A stretch of DNA of 64,000 nucleotides from Heterobilharzia americana (Eukaryota > Platyhelminthes > Trematoda > Strigeidida > Schistosomatidae). Made by a program: the position numbers and the translations under genes. The notes under the pieces are model-generated. The model saw nothing but the letters and a program-made list of their open reading frames with translations, ran no database searches and had not been told where the DNA came from. Location: positions 138,464,786 to 138,528,785 of the forward strand of contig OX104127.1 of NCBI GenBank assembly GCA_944470555.2, in the 5' to 3' direction. Position 1 is the first letter of the stretch; every line of letters begins with the position of its first letter. Shown here in pieces: positions 22,560-34,400 of the stretch.

Positions 22560-23290
22560 AAGTTACAGGGTTTGTTTTGATTTGATTCGAATGACCCTGA
22601 TTAAGCAACTTACAATCAGCGAATTTGTAGACTGATGTCACACCTAGACCCGGTTACCTTCAGTATTCATTTTAACGAGCCCAAATTTGATTAACAACAG
22701 GTGCTGGTTCATATACCCAATACATGTCCAATTAGCTTAAGTTGATGCAAGTTCATAACCTTATTGAATAGATTGTCTTCCTGCCAAGTTCGTCGAGCCC
22801 AACCTAAGCACTGTCAACACGGTAATCTTATCACAAATCAGTAATGCGACGATAGTACTTATGACCAAGAACCAGTTATCTCTTCACATCATTTACCTTT
22901 AATCGTCATCTCACAGCTGCACAAGGAGACAGAACAAACTGTTGTGCAGCATACTTTTTCGACAAGTAGTCGGATGTCTAGTTGGTGCATTGTCTGGAAA
23001 ATGTCTTACTGGCCTTTTAAATCCAAACCGACATTTCATCAAAACGAACTTATTTGGGCTGATGCAGCTTTACAAGCAAGTGAAGCGGTCGACACGTTCC
23101 ACCAATTTACTCCTTGTCCTTAAACTGGGATCTGGTGCAGACCGTTGCTTAAACATCACCTTACGTTTACCAGGTGGAAAACCCATAGCAAACGTACTAG
23201 TATTTCAGCTAACTGCATTTAGAAAACTCCGTATTTTGTTAGCATTATAGCCTAACAGGGCAATGTCGTATGCGTACTCTTAACTAACCA
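22560..23290 (-). pseudogene. RTE-type LINE remnant: reverse transcriptase end
   Basis: The minus-strand translation reads EYAYDIALLG (motif C decayed from YADD), FAMGFPPGKRKVMF, and VERVDRFTCL where VDKFVYLGS would be usual. Then come a decayed LLYGCE equivalent and LHQLKLIGHVLGI. This is the canonical order for the RT thumb and C-terminal region of the RTE subfamily also seen at 24631-25745. Multiple stops. Confidence 0.65.
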
Positions 23291-23339
23291 GGTACTAACC
23301 AATACTTAAGAAGTCAGGTAATATTTAAGTTTATTTCTA

Positions 23340-23750
23340 ACAACACGCGTTTATAGATTGAATACCACTTATGATAGTACGACTGTTTGCCAGCTGAAAT
23401 GTAAAGGTGTTAGGGATGGAAGTATCCCTCATACTTCACACTTACAGTTATGTATATATTTGAACTGTTTATTTGCTCTCTTTTCCAGAGCATGGGTCAT
23501 ATTTCGCAGGACCCGCTACTGTTCTGATTGGCGTCTGCCTCTTTAAATGTGCTAATAATTCCTTGTCTCAGTTATTGTAAACTCGATGAATATGTTCAGT
23601 TTTTACTCATAAACACTTCAGTCCAAGATACTATAATTTCATCTGGTTTCCAGTCTTTTGATTTCTCTTTGCGAATCACTCGGGTTGCATCGTCTCAACC
23701 TTTAACTACCAACCGTTAAGTATTTCCGTTTGTTCACACAACTCCGCATC
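23340..23750 (+). repeat. Candidate 5' LTR of a Ty3/gypsy element
   Basis: This region directly precedes a gypsy-type gag. It includes TTTGCTCTCTTTTCCAG and ends near CCGCATCA. TGGCGACGGGGCTGAT follows immediately and could be a tRNA primer-binding site because it begins with TGG. No second LTR was found in the window, so both limits and the call are inference. Confidence 0.35.
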
Positions 23751-24630
23751 ATAACGGTGGCGACGGGGCTGATTTTCTGGCAACGGACTATTCGAAAATT
23801 GAATATACGTTAGAACAGCAATTCAAGCTTATTGAAATTTTGGCTGGTAACAAGATTGCTGCTGCTGCATCACCATCCTCTTCGCCTGCTCCCAGTTTGG
23901 TTCCCTCTATCGACAGGTTGGTTAATAGCATCACCAGTTTTCTCTATGATCCAGAGACCAATGTTACGTTTAATACTTGGTATAGACGTTCTGAAGAAAT
24001 TTTTAAAATTGATTTTGCTGGTCAGGATGATGGTTGGAAATTCCGCCTTTCACTCCAGCAGAACTTGATACCTACTGCAATCTCATGCTACCACAGAACC
24101 CACACGAACGCACACTTGACGAAACAACCAAATCACGAAGCCAACATTTTGGTGACCATTTATCTCTCTCCAATATCCGCTTCCGATGTATAAAGTTAAC
24201 AACGAATGATCATAGTGATTTCCGAACACATGTTAGAGTTGTTAATCGAGAATGTGAAAGATTTCGCCTGAAGTCACTGTCTGATGATTAATTCAAATCA
24301 TTAATCCTCATATACCAGTCTCCATTTTCCGAAATTCTTCGATATTCGCACCCGGTTGCTCAGTCGCTTAGACCAAGATTCTATGTTAACTCTTAATGAA
24401 ATAGCGGATAAATTACAGCGGTTGCGAACTCTTCGTAATGATGCCACGTTGGTTCAATCTGGTGAACCCAGTCATCAAAGTATCCCTCTTCTTTTCATTC
24501 CGGCTCGTCTACATCTAATACATTCTACTTGCCATTTACAGTTGACACCTCACAAGAAACGCAAAAAACTCCGCCCTCACCTTGTTGGCTCTGCGGCGCT
24601 TGGCACTACACTTGCCGACGCCCAACACTA
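23751..24630 (+). pseudogene. Ty3/gypsy gag remnant
   Basis: Successive frames read LVNSITSFLYDPETNVTFN, TWYRRSEEIFKIDFAGQDDG, then LDTYCNLMLPQNPHERTLDE, LLSRLDQDSMLTLNEIADKL and a C-rich CWLCGAWHYTC at about 24583-24615. This is the order of a gypsy-type capsid protein with a zinc-knuckle-like motif at its end. At least two frameshifts and a stop interrupt it. The pol region that should follow is absent; an RTE fragment follows instead. Confidence 0.65.
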
Positions 24631-25745
24631 GCTGCATTTTTCGACCTGAAGGCAGGATTTAACTCCGTTGATTGAGAAGTCTGTGAGTGTCTCTCACTGA
24701 AAGGCGTGCCGAGTAAATACATCACCTTGGTGAAGGCTGTCTACTCGAACACTTGTGGCCGTGTTCGAGCCTATGGTGAGATGTCCAGGGAGCTATGCTC
24801 ATCGAGTGGTGTCCACTATCTTCATTCATATTTAATTTTATCATAGATATGCTTATGGAGGTTTCTAACTCGTCACCTAATTACACAGACATTGACCTAA
24901 TCACAAGAGAATTTTCGTTAGACCTAGAATATGCAGATGACATAGTCCTGTTTGGTGAAGACGCTGAGAAGATGCAGAGTCTTCTGAACACTTTGAGTGG
25001 CAACTTGAGAATGTTTGGGATGCGTTTCTCACCGCCCAAATGCAATTTGTTGCTTTAGGATTGGTCTCCAACGGTCCCTCGGCTAACAATACAGTGTAGT
25101 GGTTGATTGTGTCGGCTACTTTACTTACCTGGGAAGTAGGATCAACACTGGAGGCTCAGTGGCCGATGAAATCTCTGCATGGGTACAAAAGGCTCGGCTG
25201 GCTTTTGCTAACTTACGCCACCTGTGGTTCCGCATGATATCCGATTGTTTATTAAGGGTTGCGTGTACTGAGCAGCAGTCCGCTCTATCCTACTGTATGG
25301 CTGTGAAACATAGCTATTGAAAGTGGAAGACATGAGAAGGCTTTAGGTGTTTGACCACCGTTGCCTTCGTAGTATAGGCCCTATTCTGTGGTGTCACCCC
25401 TTGAGTAACACAGAAGTAAGGTGTGGAGTTTTAGGGAGTAGAGGTAAGTCAGTTGACATGGTTATGAACCTTCATCGACTGAGATGGCTGGGAGACGTGT
25501 TACGTATGCCTAGTCGCCAATTGCCTTGTCACACAATGTTGGCCGAAATAGGTCTAGGCTGGAAAAAGGCCCGACGTGGTCAGACTAAAATATGGCACCG
25601 ATGTCTGAAGTCTTTGACTGTTGGTTTGAACCATGTGGGGCGATGCAGACTAGTTGGTTAGGGTCCACGGGACAAGAGGAACCAGTGGTTGGAGAGTCTA
25701 GGTGATATAGCTGAGAACCGATGTCAAAGGTGCATACATACATTA
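24631..25745 (+). pseudogene. RTE-type LINE fragment: reverse transcriptase and C-terminus
   Basis: It starts with AAFFDLKAGFNSVD (motif A region), then KGVPSKYITLVKAVYSNT, YADDIVLFGEDAEKMQSLLN (motif C), FGMRFSPPKCNLLL, YFTYLGSRINTGG, DHRCLRSIGP, LHRLRWLGDVLRMPSRQL, and a terminal WLESLGDIAENRCQR. It is the clearest copy of this subfamily. It is 5' truncated and broken by stops. Its first codons are in frame with the zinc-knuckle end of the gypsy gag before it. Confidence 0.85.
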
Positions 25746-26679
25746 TCCTCATCTTAACGACGCTATACCGTATTTTAGCACTTCATATTTCTTCTGACTG
25801 CATTTTTTAATCTTCATCTTGAACCTCACTGCCTTTCTACTCGATGTACTGATATGAGCTGTGGCAACTTGGACCGTTAGGCAGTAATGCCTGGTCCTAT
25901 GTTGATATTGATGATGACACTTTAAAACCTGAAGCAAAGTTGTGAACATTTGTATCCTAATAGAGATTATACTGTTCATGCAGGGAACGGGAAGATGAGT
26001 GAAAGTTTAGAAAATACGAGCATCAGTGTAGAGGAATTGAGAACTCTTAAGCTGTTGACTGAAAAGATTTAACATGTTAAGCTAATAAACCATGGTTAGC
26101 GTTTTTAAGATGACTAACGGAGGTAACATTTTTTCCAGTAATATAAACTTACCTCCTGTGCCGAACAGTGATACATACTACATAGATCATATATAATGAT
26201 ATACATATAGTTTCTACTTAAAGAGAGGAGTAACTTGCCTAGCTCCTAACATATTTTTAAACAAAATGATCACGCCTTAATCTAACCCAGAGCAGACAGC
26301 GACTTTTTCCACATCACTGAACTACATGTTATAGGTAGAAACTGTTACAAAGTGCATAAATTGACCCAAGTGACTGATCAACTTATCGTGCCAACACTCA
26401 AGAAATTTCGAGGAATGATTAAATTCAAAGTTAGCCTGGTGGAACCTCTAGCAGGACAATTTGGAGGAGCAATAACCAGTCTCGAATTTCCCCAAATTTT
26501 AAAGAGCTCTGTCTCTCCGAAATTAAATGCGCAGCTATGCATCATCTCCGATTTCCCATAGAATTTCCCTTGAACGGCCTGAATATCCAGTATCATTTTA
26601 CGAGACAGCGCAAATAAATTGATTTCTCAATATTCGCTCCTAAGTCTTGCAGAACGGCTTCAGGTCTTTAGTTGATTAC
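25746..26679. other. Non-coding stretch, probable LINE 3' UTR then unknown
   Basis: The first ~180 bases are likely the untranslated 3' end of the preceding LINE. The rest shows no recognised gene or repeat. Confidence 0.35.
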
Positions 26680-28650
26680 GACAAAGTAAGTGCACCCACT
26701 CGCCTGCTATGGCTTTGGTATACCAGACGGGCAATTGGATGTTGATTTAATTTGAAGTCGTAGTATGATTTGTCTGCGGTGCATATAGGTTCTTTAAATG
26801 TTGTGTCACCAGTTAGTTGTTCGGACCAGTAGTAAGAAGAATGAAAGTCCCGCGAAAACAAGGGAAAAGAAGCAGAAGATGGAGAAACCTAGGTAGGGAG
26901 AAGGGAAAGCAAGCAGTAACAAGAACCTCACTAAAATGGGTGAAATCACAGTCAGAGGGAGGAGAAAGAGCAAATAAGATTAAAGTAGCGACAATAGGAA
27001 CAGAAATGGTAGTGTTATTAGTGAGGGTATGGTAACTAAAGATGAAACGTCTAATAGGGAAGCATAAGGTTGAATCAAGTTCATGATAATATTGGCAGTG
27101 CAAAGGAGTCGTTATGAAAATGATTGTGTTGGAATGACAGGGACTCACACGTTTGTTTTGGACTAGTCTATAAGCAAGCTGGATGACAGACAGCAAGCCA
27201 TGCATTGCTGCCTAGCCGTCCAACTTCTTGAAGCTGTCGACAAGCGGAGTAGTAGCAATCTCGGTAGGCAATGCGTTTGTGGCTGAAAACTCGTTGAGCA
27301 AAAGGTGTGAACCTACATGAGGTTTTTCTCTTTCATGGGCGACTCGCCTTGGATTACTACGAGGATTGTCAGAGTGACTGTTCGCCAGAATTCTATTGTT
27401 CCAGTGACCTGGATCATCTAGTATTTTGTAAGCCGTTATCAAGCTATCACATAATCTACGTTAAATAAGAGAGTACAGCCTTAGATCACTCTGGCTATCG
27501 TCATAGGGATTTTGCCTCGTTCTTATAACACCCTATGTTGCTCGCCACTGTCCAGAAGGTTCACACCTCTATTCAGATATAGTGGTTATGGACCTCTAAG
27601 TGAGGTCGTATACAGGTCTTGTAGGGCTTCAGAAAGAGTTCCGGGATGAGGACACTAAGATGTCTGAGCATGATGTGGAGTACTGGTCCAAGTGCAACTC
27701 AAAGATAATTGAGACTGCTGTCCAGTTTGTCACTTAATATTAGTACCGCGTCTCTCTGCACGGTTGTAAGAGGGTGATGGGCACCATAGGAAAAGATGAT
27801 AACTTTAGCGAGTCAGGAGTGCGGAGAAACGTGGTTCGGCAATCCCGGTGAATCCTAGTCCGTTAACTTGTGGATTGTTTTATTACTGTATAGACTGAAT
27901 TTTCAGACTTTCAAAGTTAGTTCCTCCGACTTAAACTGGTTGGGTAATTCTACTGGAAATCAGAGAAAAACATTAATAAGCACGGTACGACAAGTCATGC
28001 TTACTTGCAACGTTACAATTAAGCAGCGCGCCAATATCCAATATCCAATATTGATAGTGCGAGCGTAGAAAACTAGTAGTTTTTGATCTCTCGTGTCTAG
28101 TTCTTAGGGCTTGGTTCCAGTTGTTCGGTTTACTCCTGCAGTGGACGAGGAAATCCCCTCTGCTTTCTTGCTTTTAGCTTCGGTGAGGTGGATGTTTTGT
28201 GGGTTAGTAGGTTGTAATTTGTAGAGTGATTAGGGAGCTAAGGGTCGCTGGGAAGTTTAGAGAACTGCCATGACTCCTGTCTGTGTAGGTACCTGGAAGA
28301 GAATAGTAAGGTAGTGGTAAAGGAATGAAGAGAGAATAAAGAAGAGAGTGAAGTAGCACCATAGAGACTCTGGGAGCTGGGTTAAGGCCGTATCGCTAAC
28401 CATCCTTGCCTTTAAACAGGAGTTTGCGTAGATAGCCACTCCCCCTCCTGCTCTATGTTCCCTGTCCCTGCGGAAGAGTTCCATGCCAGCAACACGCATC
28501 TCTTCGTCGGAGATGTCCGATGAGAGCCAGGATTCGGTGATGAATATGATGTCGTAGTGCTGATGTTCACGCAGCGTCCTCATTTTTGCTACCTTCCCTC
28601 TTATCCCCCTAACGTTGCTGTACATACATATTAGAGTGTACCTGATGAGA
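26680..28650 (-). pseudogene. CR1-type LINE remnant with most of the RT deleted
   Basis: At the 5' end (28625 downwards) an endonuclease start is readable: NVRGIRGKVAKMRTLREH, IIFITESWLSSDI and GGGVAIYANS. Next, after several stops, come blocks from the end of the RT: LTTVQRDAVLILSDKLDSS, RHLSVLIPELFLKPYKT, then DNGLQNT in place of DLITAYKIL. The last protein segment ends NPRRVAHEREK and PLVDSFKKLDG near 27212. The catalytic RT core between them is missing. The 3' UTR-like sequence (about 26680-27205) shares blocks with 47048-47530. Confidence 0.7.
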
Positions 28651-31600
28651 GGGGAGGTCTGGATGTGTATTTTCGCGGATGAGCGCTTACGTGGTTGAAT
28701 TTAGCCTCGCCAGTCCTCATAGGACTGGCAGCGGTTTTAGGTAGGCTGGAAAGTGTTCAATTTATTGTTTGATTGTGTCATGCACACTAGGTCATGAAGC
28801 AAATTAAGTCGTTTCGTTTTAGGTAGTGGATTAAGCTACATATATATCTCGTCTTCAAAACCAATGGAAGGAGCTGGATTGATACTGCCTAGGTGATTCA
28901 GATTACATTTTCAGATTATTTTGAAGGTAGGTGGCTGTGTTTATATTATTCACTTTCTGTTAGATCCTTGCGCTTATCCACTTCTCTTTGGAACGATTAG
29001 ACTGACAACAAGGAAGCCGCTTCCTCTGGAAATCGGTTTCAGTAGTTGATTACTCGACGGGAGAACCAGTACTATGAACAGGATACGTTTTTCCTTTGCT
29101 TTTGCATCCTACTATGTCCTGCGAGATGTCCCTACTTAGTGAGGAGGAAAACAGTTGATAAGTCAGGTCTGAAGGCATTTCTTAAGACCATGTAAAACAT
29201 GAGAGGACCCTCCTACGTCTGCGATGGGATAGAAAGAAAATGTAGCGGCAAACCGTTGCCCAGATTAGACCTTTAAATTGACTTTGAGAGTTTTAGAGGA
29301 CTGGCTAAGACGAGGGAAACTGGCCAAGCATCTACGCTATTTATAACGTTGGCCTGGTACGTTGCGCTGCCCGTTAGCTATCATTTTGCAAGTTAGTCGT
29401 AACATATCAGTATTTGGCTTGGGATATCAAACATACTTTTCCGTCTGGCTACTCTCCTGTGGTCTTCCTTCTTTTCGCACTCGTCGGTATGCAGAAGGCA
29501 TGAATAACCAGTGACCGGTAGTTGCGTCTGTCAAGTTCACGTAAAACCAATTTCTCAAAAGAGGTCCAGCTACTTAAGCCGTCCTTCGTGGGTCAGGTCA
29601 GCCATCGCAGTGTTCATTGGAGTGGTTGCCTTCTGAACTCTTTCCAGATGGTTTGAGTTATTTTTCAAATAAGGATTTGCCGCTTGTGAGCAGTTTTCCA
29701 GTCAAGACGTAAATGCATGTCAGGTGGTGACAATGTCACTATTCACTTTTGAAACAGTGCTGCGTAGCGCCCAAAGTATCCTACACACAGCCACGATCTT
29801 CAAACCGTAACTTACTATGACTCCTTAATCACCATGGGATAGTACTCAGGGTAGGGGAGTAGCACCAATGTCACAAGTGTTGTCATTTATGTACCCCAAA
29901 TGCACGCCTAGACACACCTACTTGCTTTGATAGACATCAGCCGTTTCTCGGATCGGGAGGTTGTTACAAATATTCGCTGATGTAATTTAGAAGGCGTTTT
30001 TAGAGTCTCCGACCACAAATGCCGTCTCTACTACTTTCATTGATTTCCTTTGAGTCTTTGGTGGCTATTTTTCTCAAGGAGATTGTGTGCAAGGTATGAA
30101 CTGGTGTTTACTGAAAAGTATGGCATATCAAGTCCGCCTGTATACAAGGTGGAACAAGTGAAGCACGATTTTTCATGTCCCATGTAGTGTCGTAATAACC
30201 TTGTACCGTCTTAGTGGCTCTCCCCTGAGCCTTGTTTAGTGAGTGCCGAACCTAAATCAACCAAGTGAGTTTGATATGTGACAGACTCGCATCCTACATT
30301 TCAGTGCAGCATACGACTCAAAATGTTGTCTAACGCGAATCTTGCAGAATACTCTGAGGAGTATTTCTGACATGATTTGGCTTTCTGGACTGCTAGTGGT
30401 ACGCGGATAGAATCGGAGGGTTTTTTGGGTATCAGAACTTAAAAATCAAGCTCTCAACCAACACCTGATAATATACTTCGCCCAACAGTTTACCCACGAT
30501 CCATAAAGTTTCTGACGTTTTTCAGTCTCTGTTCGATTGTGTTGAATTCGAGGCGGTTTTCTGACGCCCACCCAGTAGCCTGCATTAACTCGGGTCGTGG
30601 TGTATCATAGTCGCTGATTTTGTCGGGCTTTTTTCATACTCATTAAATGGCAAGAAGAAGCCAGATTTTCGGTGATATTCGAAGTTTCACTGCACAGGTT
30701 TTGCCCTTATGCATGACATTCGACAATGTTGCTGACTTACATAGTTTAAAAGGTCTGGTTAAGCCGGACACCCATGGCTAAGCACAGAGGCCACGTGGCA
30801 CATTCCTGTGGTGTGTTGCTCTGCGCTTGTGAGATCCTTTAGCCAGATGGTCAGAAAGCATCGATATTTTGGCGTGGTATGCCGGACACGCTATTCCTAT
30901 CTGGTTATTCTATCGTTTCCTCTAGGTATTGCGCTAGCGAGCTGAAAACTAGTGGCTGATCTCCGTGCCTATAAAGTTCTCGGAAGATCAAGAGGTCGTG
31001 CGCTGGCAGTATTGATTACGATTTCAAATATTTCAGGAAGTGGTCCCTTTGGACTTGATGTGAATATGGGCGATAATTATATCCGAAACGTTGTCCGGTA
31101 AATAATACTGTTTCACTGGCTTACACTTTGAATAATCAAACCAAAATGGAATTATTTTGAGCAATATTTAGGGGCCAGCATCGCAAGCTTTGTCCTACCC
31201 TAACGTGTACTTCCTGCCATTGTTTTCATTCTTTTATGTTCAATCCACAACACCCTGATTCTGCCTATTTTACTACTGTTTGCTCTGAGGTTAAATCAAC
31301 ATCGTGACACCTAGCCTGTGGTGTTTAGGATGTTGCAGGTCATTACTAGACTACCTTTGCCCATCCGAATCACAGGGAAAATGGGTCAAGAACTTTCCTC
31401 GCACCGACTGTTAACTAATCCTCAAACTGGGGTAGCGCACCAACTTTGAGCCCTTTCTCAAGTGCCCTTATCGTTTTGACCTCAAGAAAAGACTGCAGAC
31501 ATGAATTCCAAATCATGCCTAAAAAAGGGGTTGATGATTTAGGAGACGTGCCAGTGACAAAATCGCCTGCACCTTTTCATACAGTCTGCCAATCCTACAT

Positions 31601-32559
31601 TATTAGGTAACGCGATTTTGTCACTTTTCGGATTCAAGATCTCTAGGTTTTGAGGCTCCAACGCTCGTTTTTAACAGAGACGTTTTAAGCTCAATGGGGT
31701 TGGGTTTGAATGCTTGCAAGTTTCGTAATGTAAGCAAATCAGAGCATACAAGTCTAGTTTAACCCAAACAATGCTTACGTCAAGCAAGATCATTTTGTTG
31801 GTTGAATTTGTCGTTTCCATTCCCGATTTTCTTCCATCGCCATACATAATCGGCAAAGAACGTCATTTCAGCAGACGCTTTCGGTAGATTAGAGATAGGT
31901 GAGGTTGGAATGACCACCCAGAAAGGTCCCTACCCTAAGATTGCATATCTTTAAATACGAGAGAATTCACCAGGAACTAAGAGGTGGTTGCGGAAGTATT
32001 TCCATAGCTAGCCCAGTTATATTCACTTCCAGCTCAATGATAAAACACTCGCGGCCGGCTGAATAAAACAGTTCATAAAAATCAATACGGGTGGCATCTA
32101 TTCTAACCTTGCTACCAGCTGGACTAGTTTGATGGTATACTGCAGCTAAGATTTGCACTATGCCGTTTGGAGCGACAGAATTATTGGGCAGTGGACAGTT
32201 GCGCAAAACGCAGTAGATCAGCGAATTCATAACTTCGTGCAAACGCGTGGATGGAATGATCGGTGCCATGCAATCCACCAGGACAAATTGCTGACTACCC
32301 TCTAAGGTAGGTGTGAGGTAACCCACCATCATATGAAAGGAATGGTGGAAATAGCTTTAAAGATGCCTTTGACATATATTGGGTCTCTGGAACTCCAAAG
32401 CAACTTCCTAACACTCACTGGTGCATTCCGGCTGAAAGCAAGCACAGTGGCATGTAGTATTCCCTTACCAGATAGATGAAACTGCATATTTGTGGGGCCC
32501 GCGGGCACTAGATATCATGAGGGGAGAGCAAGAAACAGAAGCAGCGGTTGCAAATAACA
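28651..32559. other. Old mosaic of LINE-derived sequence, no gene
   Basis: No intact frame. Two minus-strand segments, about 29270-29400 and 30725-30900, match the linker segment of the RTE remnant at 19005-19120 (shared CAACGTACCA and AGTCC.TTAAAACT blocks on the minus strand). A 121-codon minus-strand frame at 31967-32332 has no recognised relative and I do not call it a gene. Confidence 0.45.
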
Positions 32560-32974
32560 GTTGATAGAAGCAGCCAGAATTCTTCCGCAAAATCGTCAGC
32601 AAGAAGCCCTACACCAGCTGTCTTTTCGATAGAAAGTAGCCCGATCCATAACTCTTTTAAATGCTCCGGACGTTGAAAAGCGTTGAGAAGCAGTCCAGCT
32701 GATCTACCACTGTGAAAACATTGACTTCAAAGCCTTGTGCCCCATGTTTATTTTACCGCGAGCCACCCACAAAGCAAAGTTGTGTCAGGAACTGCAAGTT
32801 CTGAGGTGCCACAAGGCAAGTGGCCCAGACGAATAAACCACTGTCCTTTTCACGAAATAACGTAATGATGTAGTCCGGGAGCTGATCGACTTGCCTTAGG
32901 AGGTTCGTATATTGTGAGTATTTCATCAGTCTGAAGTAAAATTTCCATTGTTACTTTCTTTAAGCGGGTCCGTA

Positions 32975-33014
<40 letters not shown>

Positions 33015-34400
33015 TATATATATTTCATACAACAAAGGTTACATGAATACAAACCAGTTTGTATGTGATAATCATTGAGAATCGGTCTGCTGCAGGTATT
33101 GCACAAAATACTTACTGGTGTCAGACATTCCAGGCCCTGCATAACAAACGGAAAACCTGTGGATGAGGAGCATACCCACCTTGGGGATGCATTTATAACC
33201 CGTTCACTGTCCATCAAATGCTTGGATACCGTCAGGTGGATTTCAGGAAGATAATCTCTGTACTTCCAGATCTTAAGCTTGTCTTCGATCACTCGAACAG
33301 AGCTGCAATCTAGAATCGCCAGTTGGTGACGGGTGTCACGTTGAACTTTATCAGAATATTGACAGACTCACACTTCTACATTTCATGTAGACCACTGGGC
33401 CTCAGCTGTTGCTTTTAAATATTTCTGGCTGGCGGTTGTGTCAGATGGATTGTTAGGTTTGGTAATTTCACATTCATCCCTGATGTTAGTAGGGAAGACC
33501 TGGTGTCAGGTGACTGGTGTATGATCATGAATACATGAGTGATGTCATCTTACTTCGCATCGACATACAAACCACTCGTGCTGAACTAAAGCACTTGGCG
33601 ACTAGCCTGTGTGGTTGTGGAATATCCTTCACTCTGCCAAAAGCAGAGTGTTTTTATAAGATTATAAGAGACCTGTACCCAAACACACTTTTGTGGCAAT
33701 CCATTGGAAGTTATCCGGACACTTATATACCGGGACAGTTGAGAGGGCTGTGAGGGGTGTGACCCAGGCTTTTGAAACTATGGAAAAACCAGAACTGTAG
33801 GCTAATCTCGGCTGCTTCTGACACCACCATGACATTAACCTCGATGTGGAAGGTTGGTTGCATGGCGTGCAAGCGGCGTTAGTCCTCCTCTTTGCCTGTG
33901 AAGCCACGCCTATCTGAACCAAGGATGCCAACGACTGACCATCGTGGACCGCATTCGCTTCCACTAGATTACTTGCATCCGGTGAAAGTAACGTGTAGTT
34001 AGTTTGAGAGTGGGGTAGTTTGTATCTGGGCAGGATGGAGACAATCCTTCATCCAACAGGGTGGCCTCGAAACCATGGCCTTGGTAGCTCAGAAGTGTGT
34101 CGCATATTTTACCGCAGCTTCTGTCACACCGCTCCGGGCACGTTTACCGCGGGACCACCTGGAAGAAGAAGGTGGTTAATATGTGGTATAGGGTTGTGTA
34201 ATGGCGAATAATTGCACCGGACTAACGTGCTTCACGAATGACGTGCGACATATTGTGCGACTCAGCGGTCTAAGGTGGCGGGGGATGTGGCTCAAAATGG
34301 AAGCAGATGGTGATCACACTGCGGCCTTGTCATTTTGCTTTTAAGTGGAGTATACAACAGAATTAGTGAACACTCTCTCTGACCCATCTTTAGAACGGCT
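32560..34400 (+). pseudogene. Highly decayed LINE (RTE-like)
   Basis: Plus-strand blocks in the expected order survive: LQVLRCHKASGPDE (linker, near 32790), YMSDVILLRIDI (motif C decayed) with GCGISFTLPKAECF (33530-33660), then ANLGCF, HHHDINLDVEGWLHGVQAA and LVLLFACEAT (33805-33915), and a C-terminal HTAPGTFTAGPPG stretch (34115-34170). Stops are frequent. An AAT microsatellite sits inside it. Confidence 0.5.
32974..33023. repeat. (AAT)n followed by (TA)n microsatellite
   Basis: About 40 bases of AAT triplets running into a short TA tract. Confidence 0.9.

Noticed and set aside
31967..32332. 121-codon minus-strand frame
   Set aside because: No start context, no motif and no splice-site support; surrounding sequence is decayed LINE.
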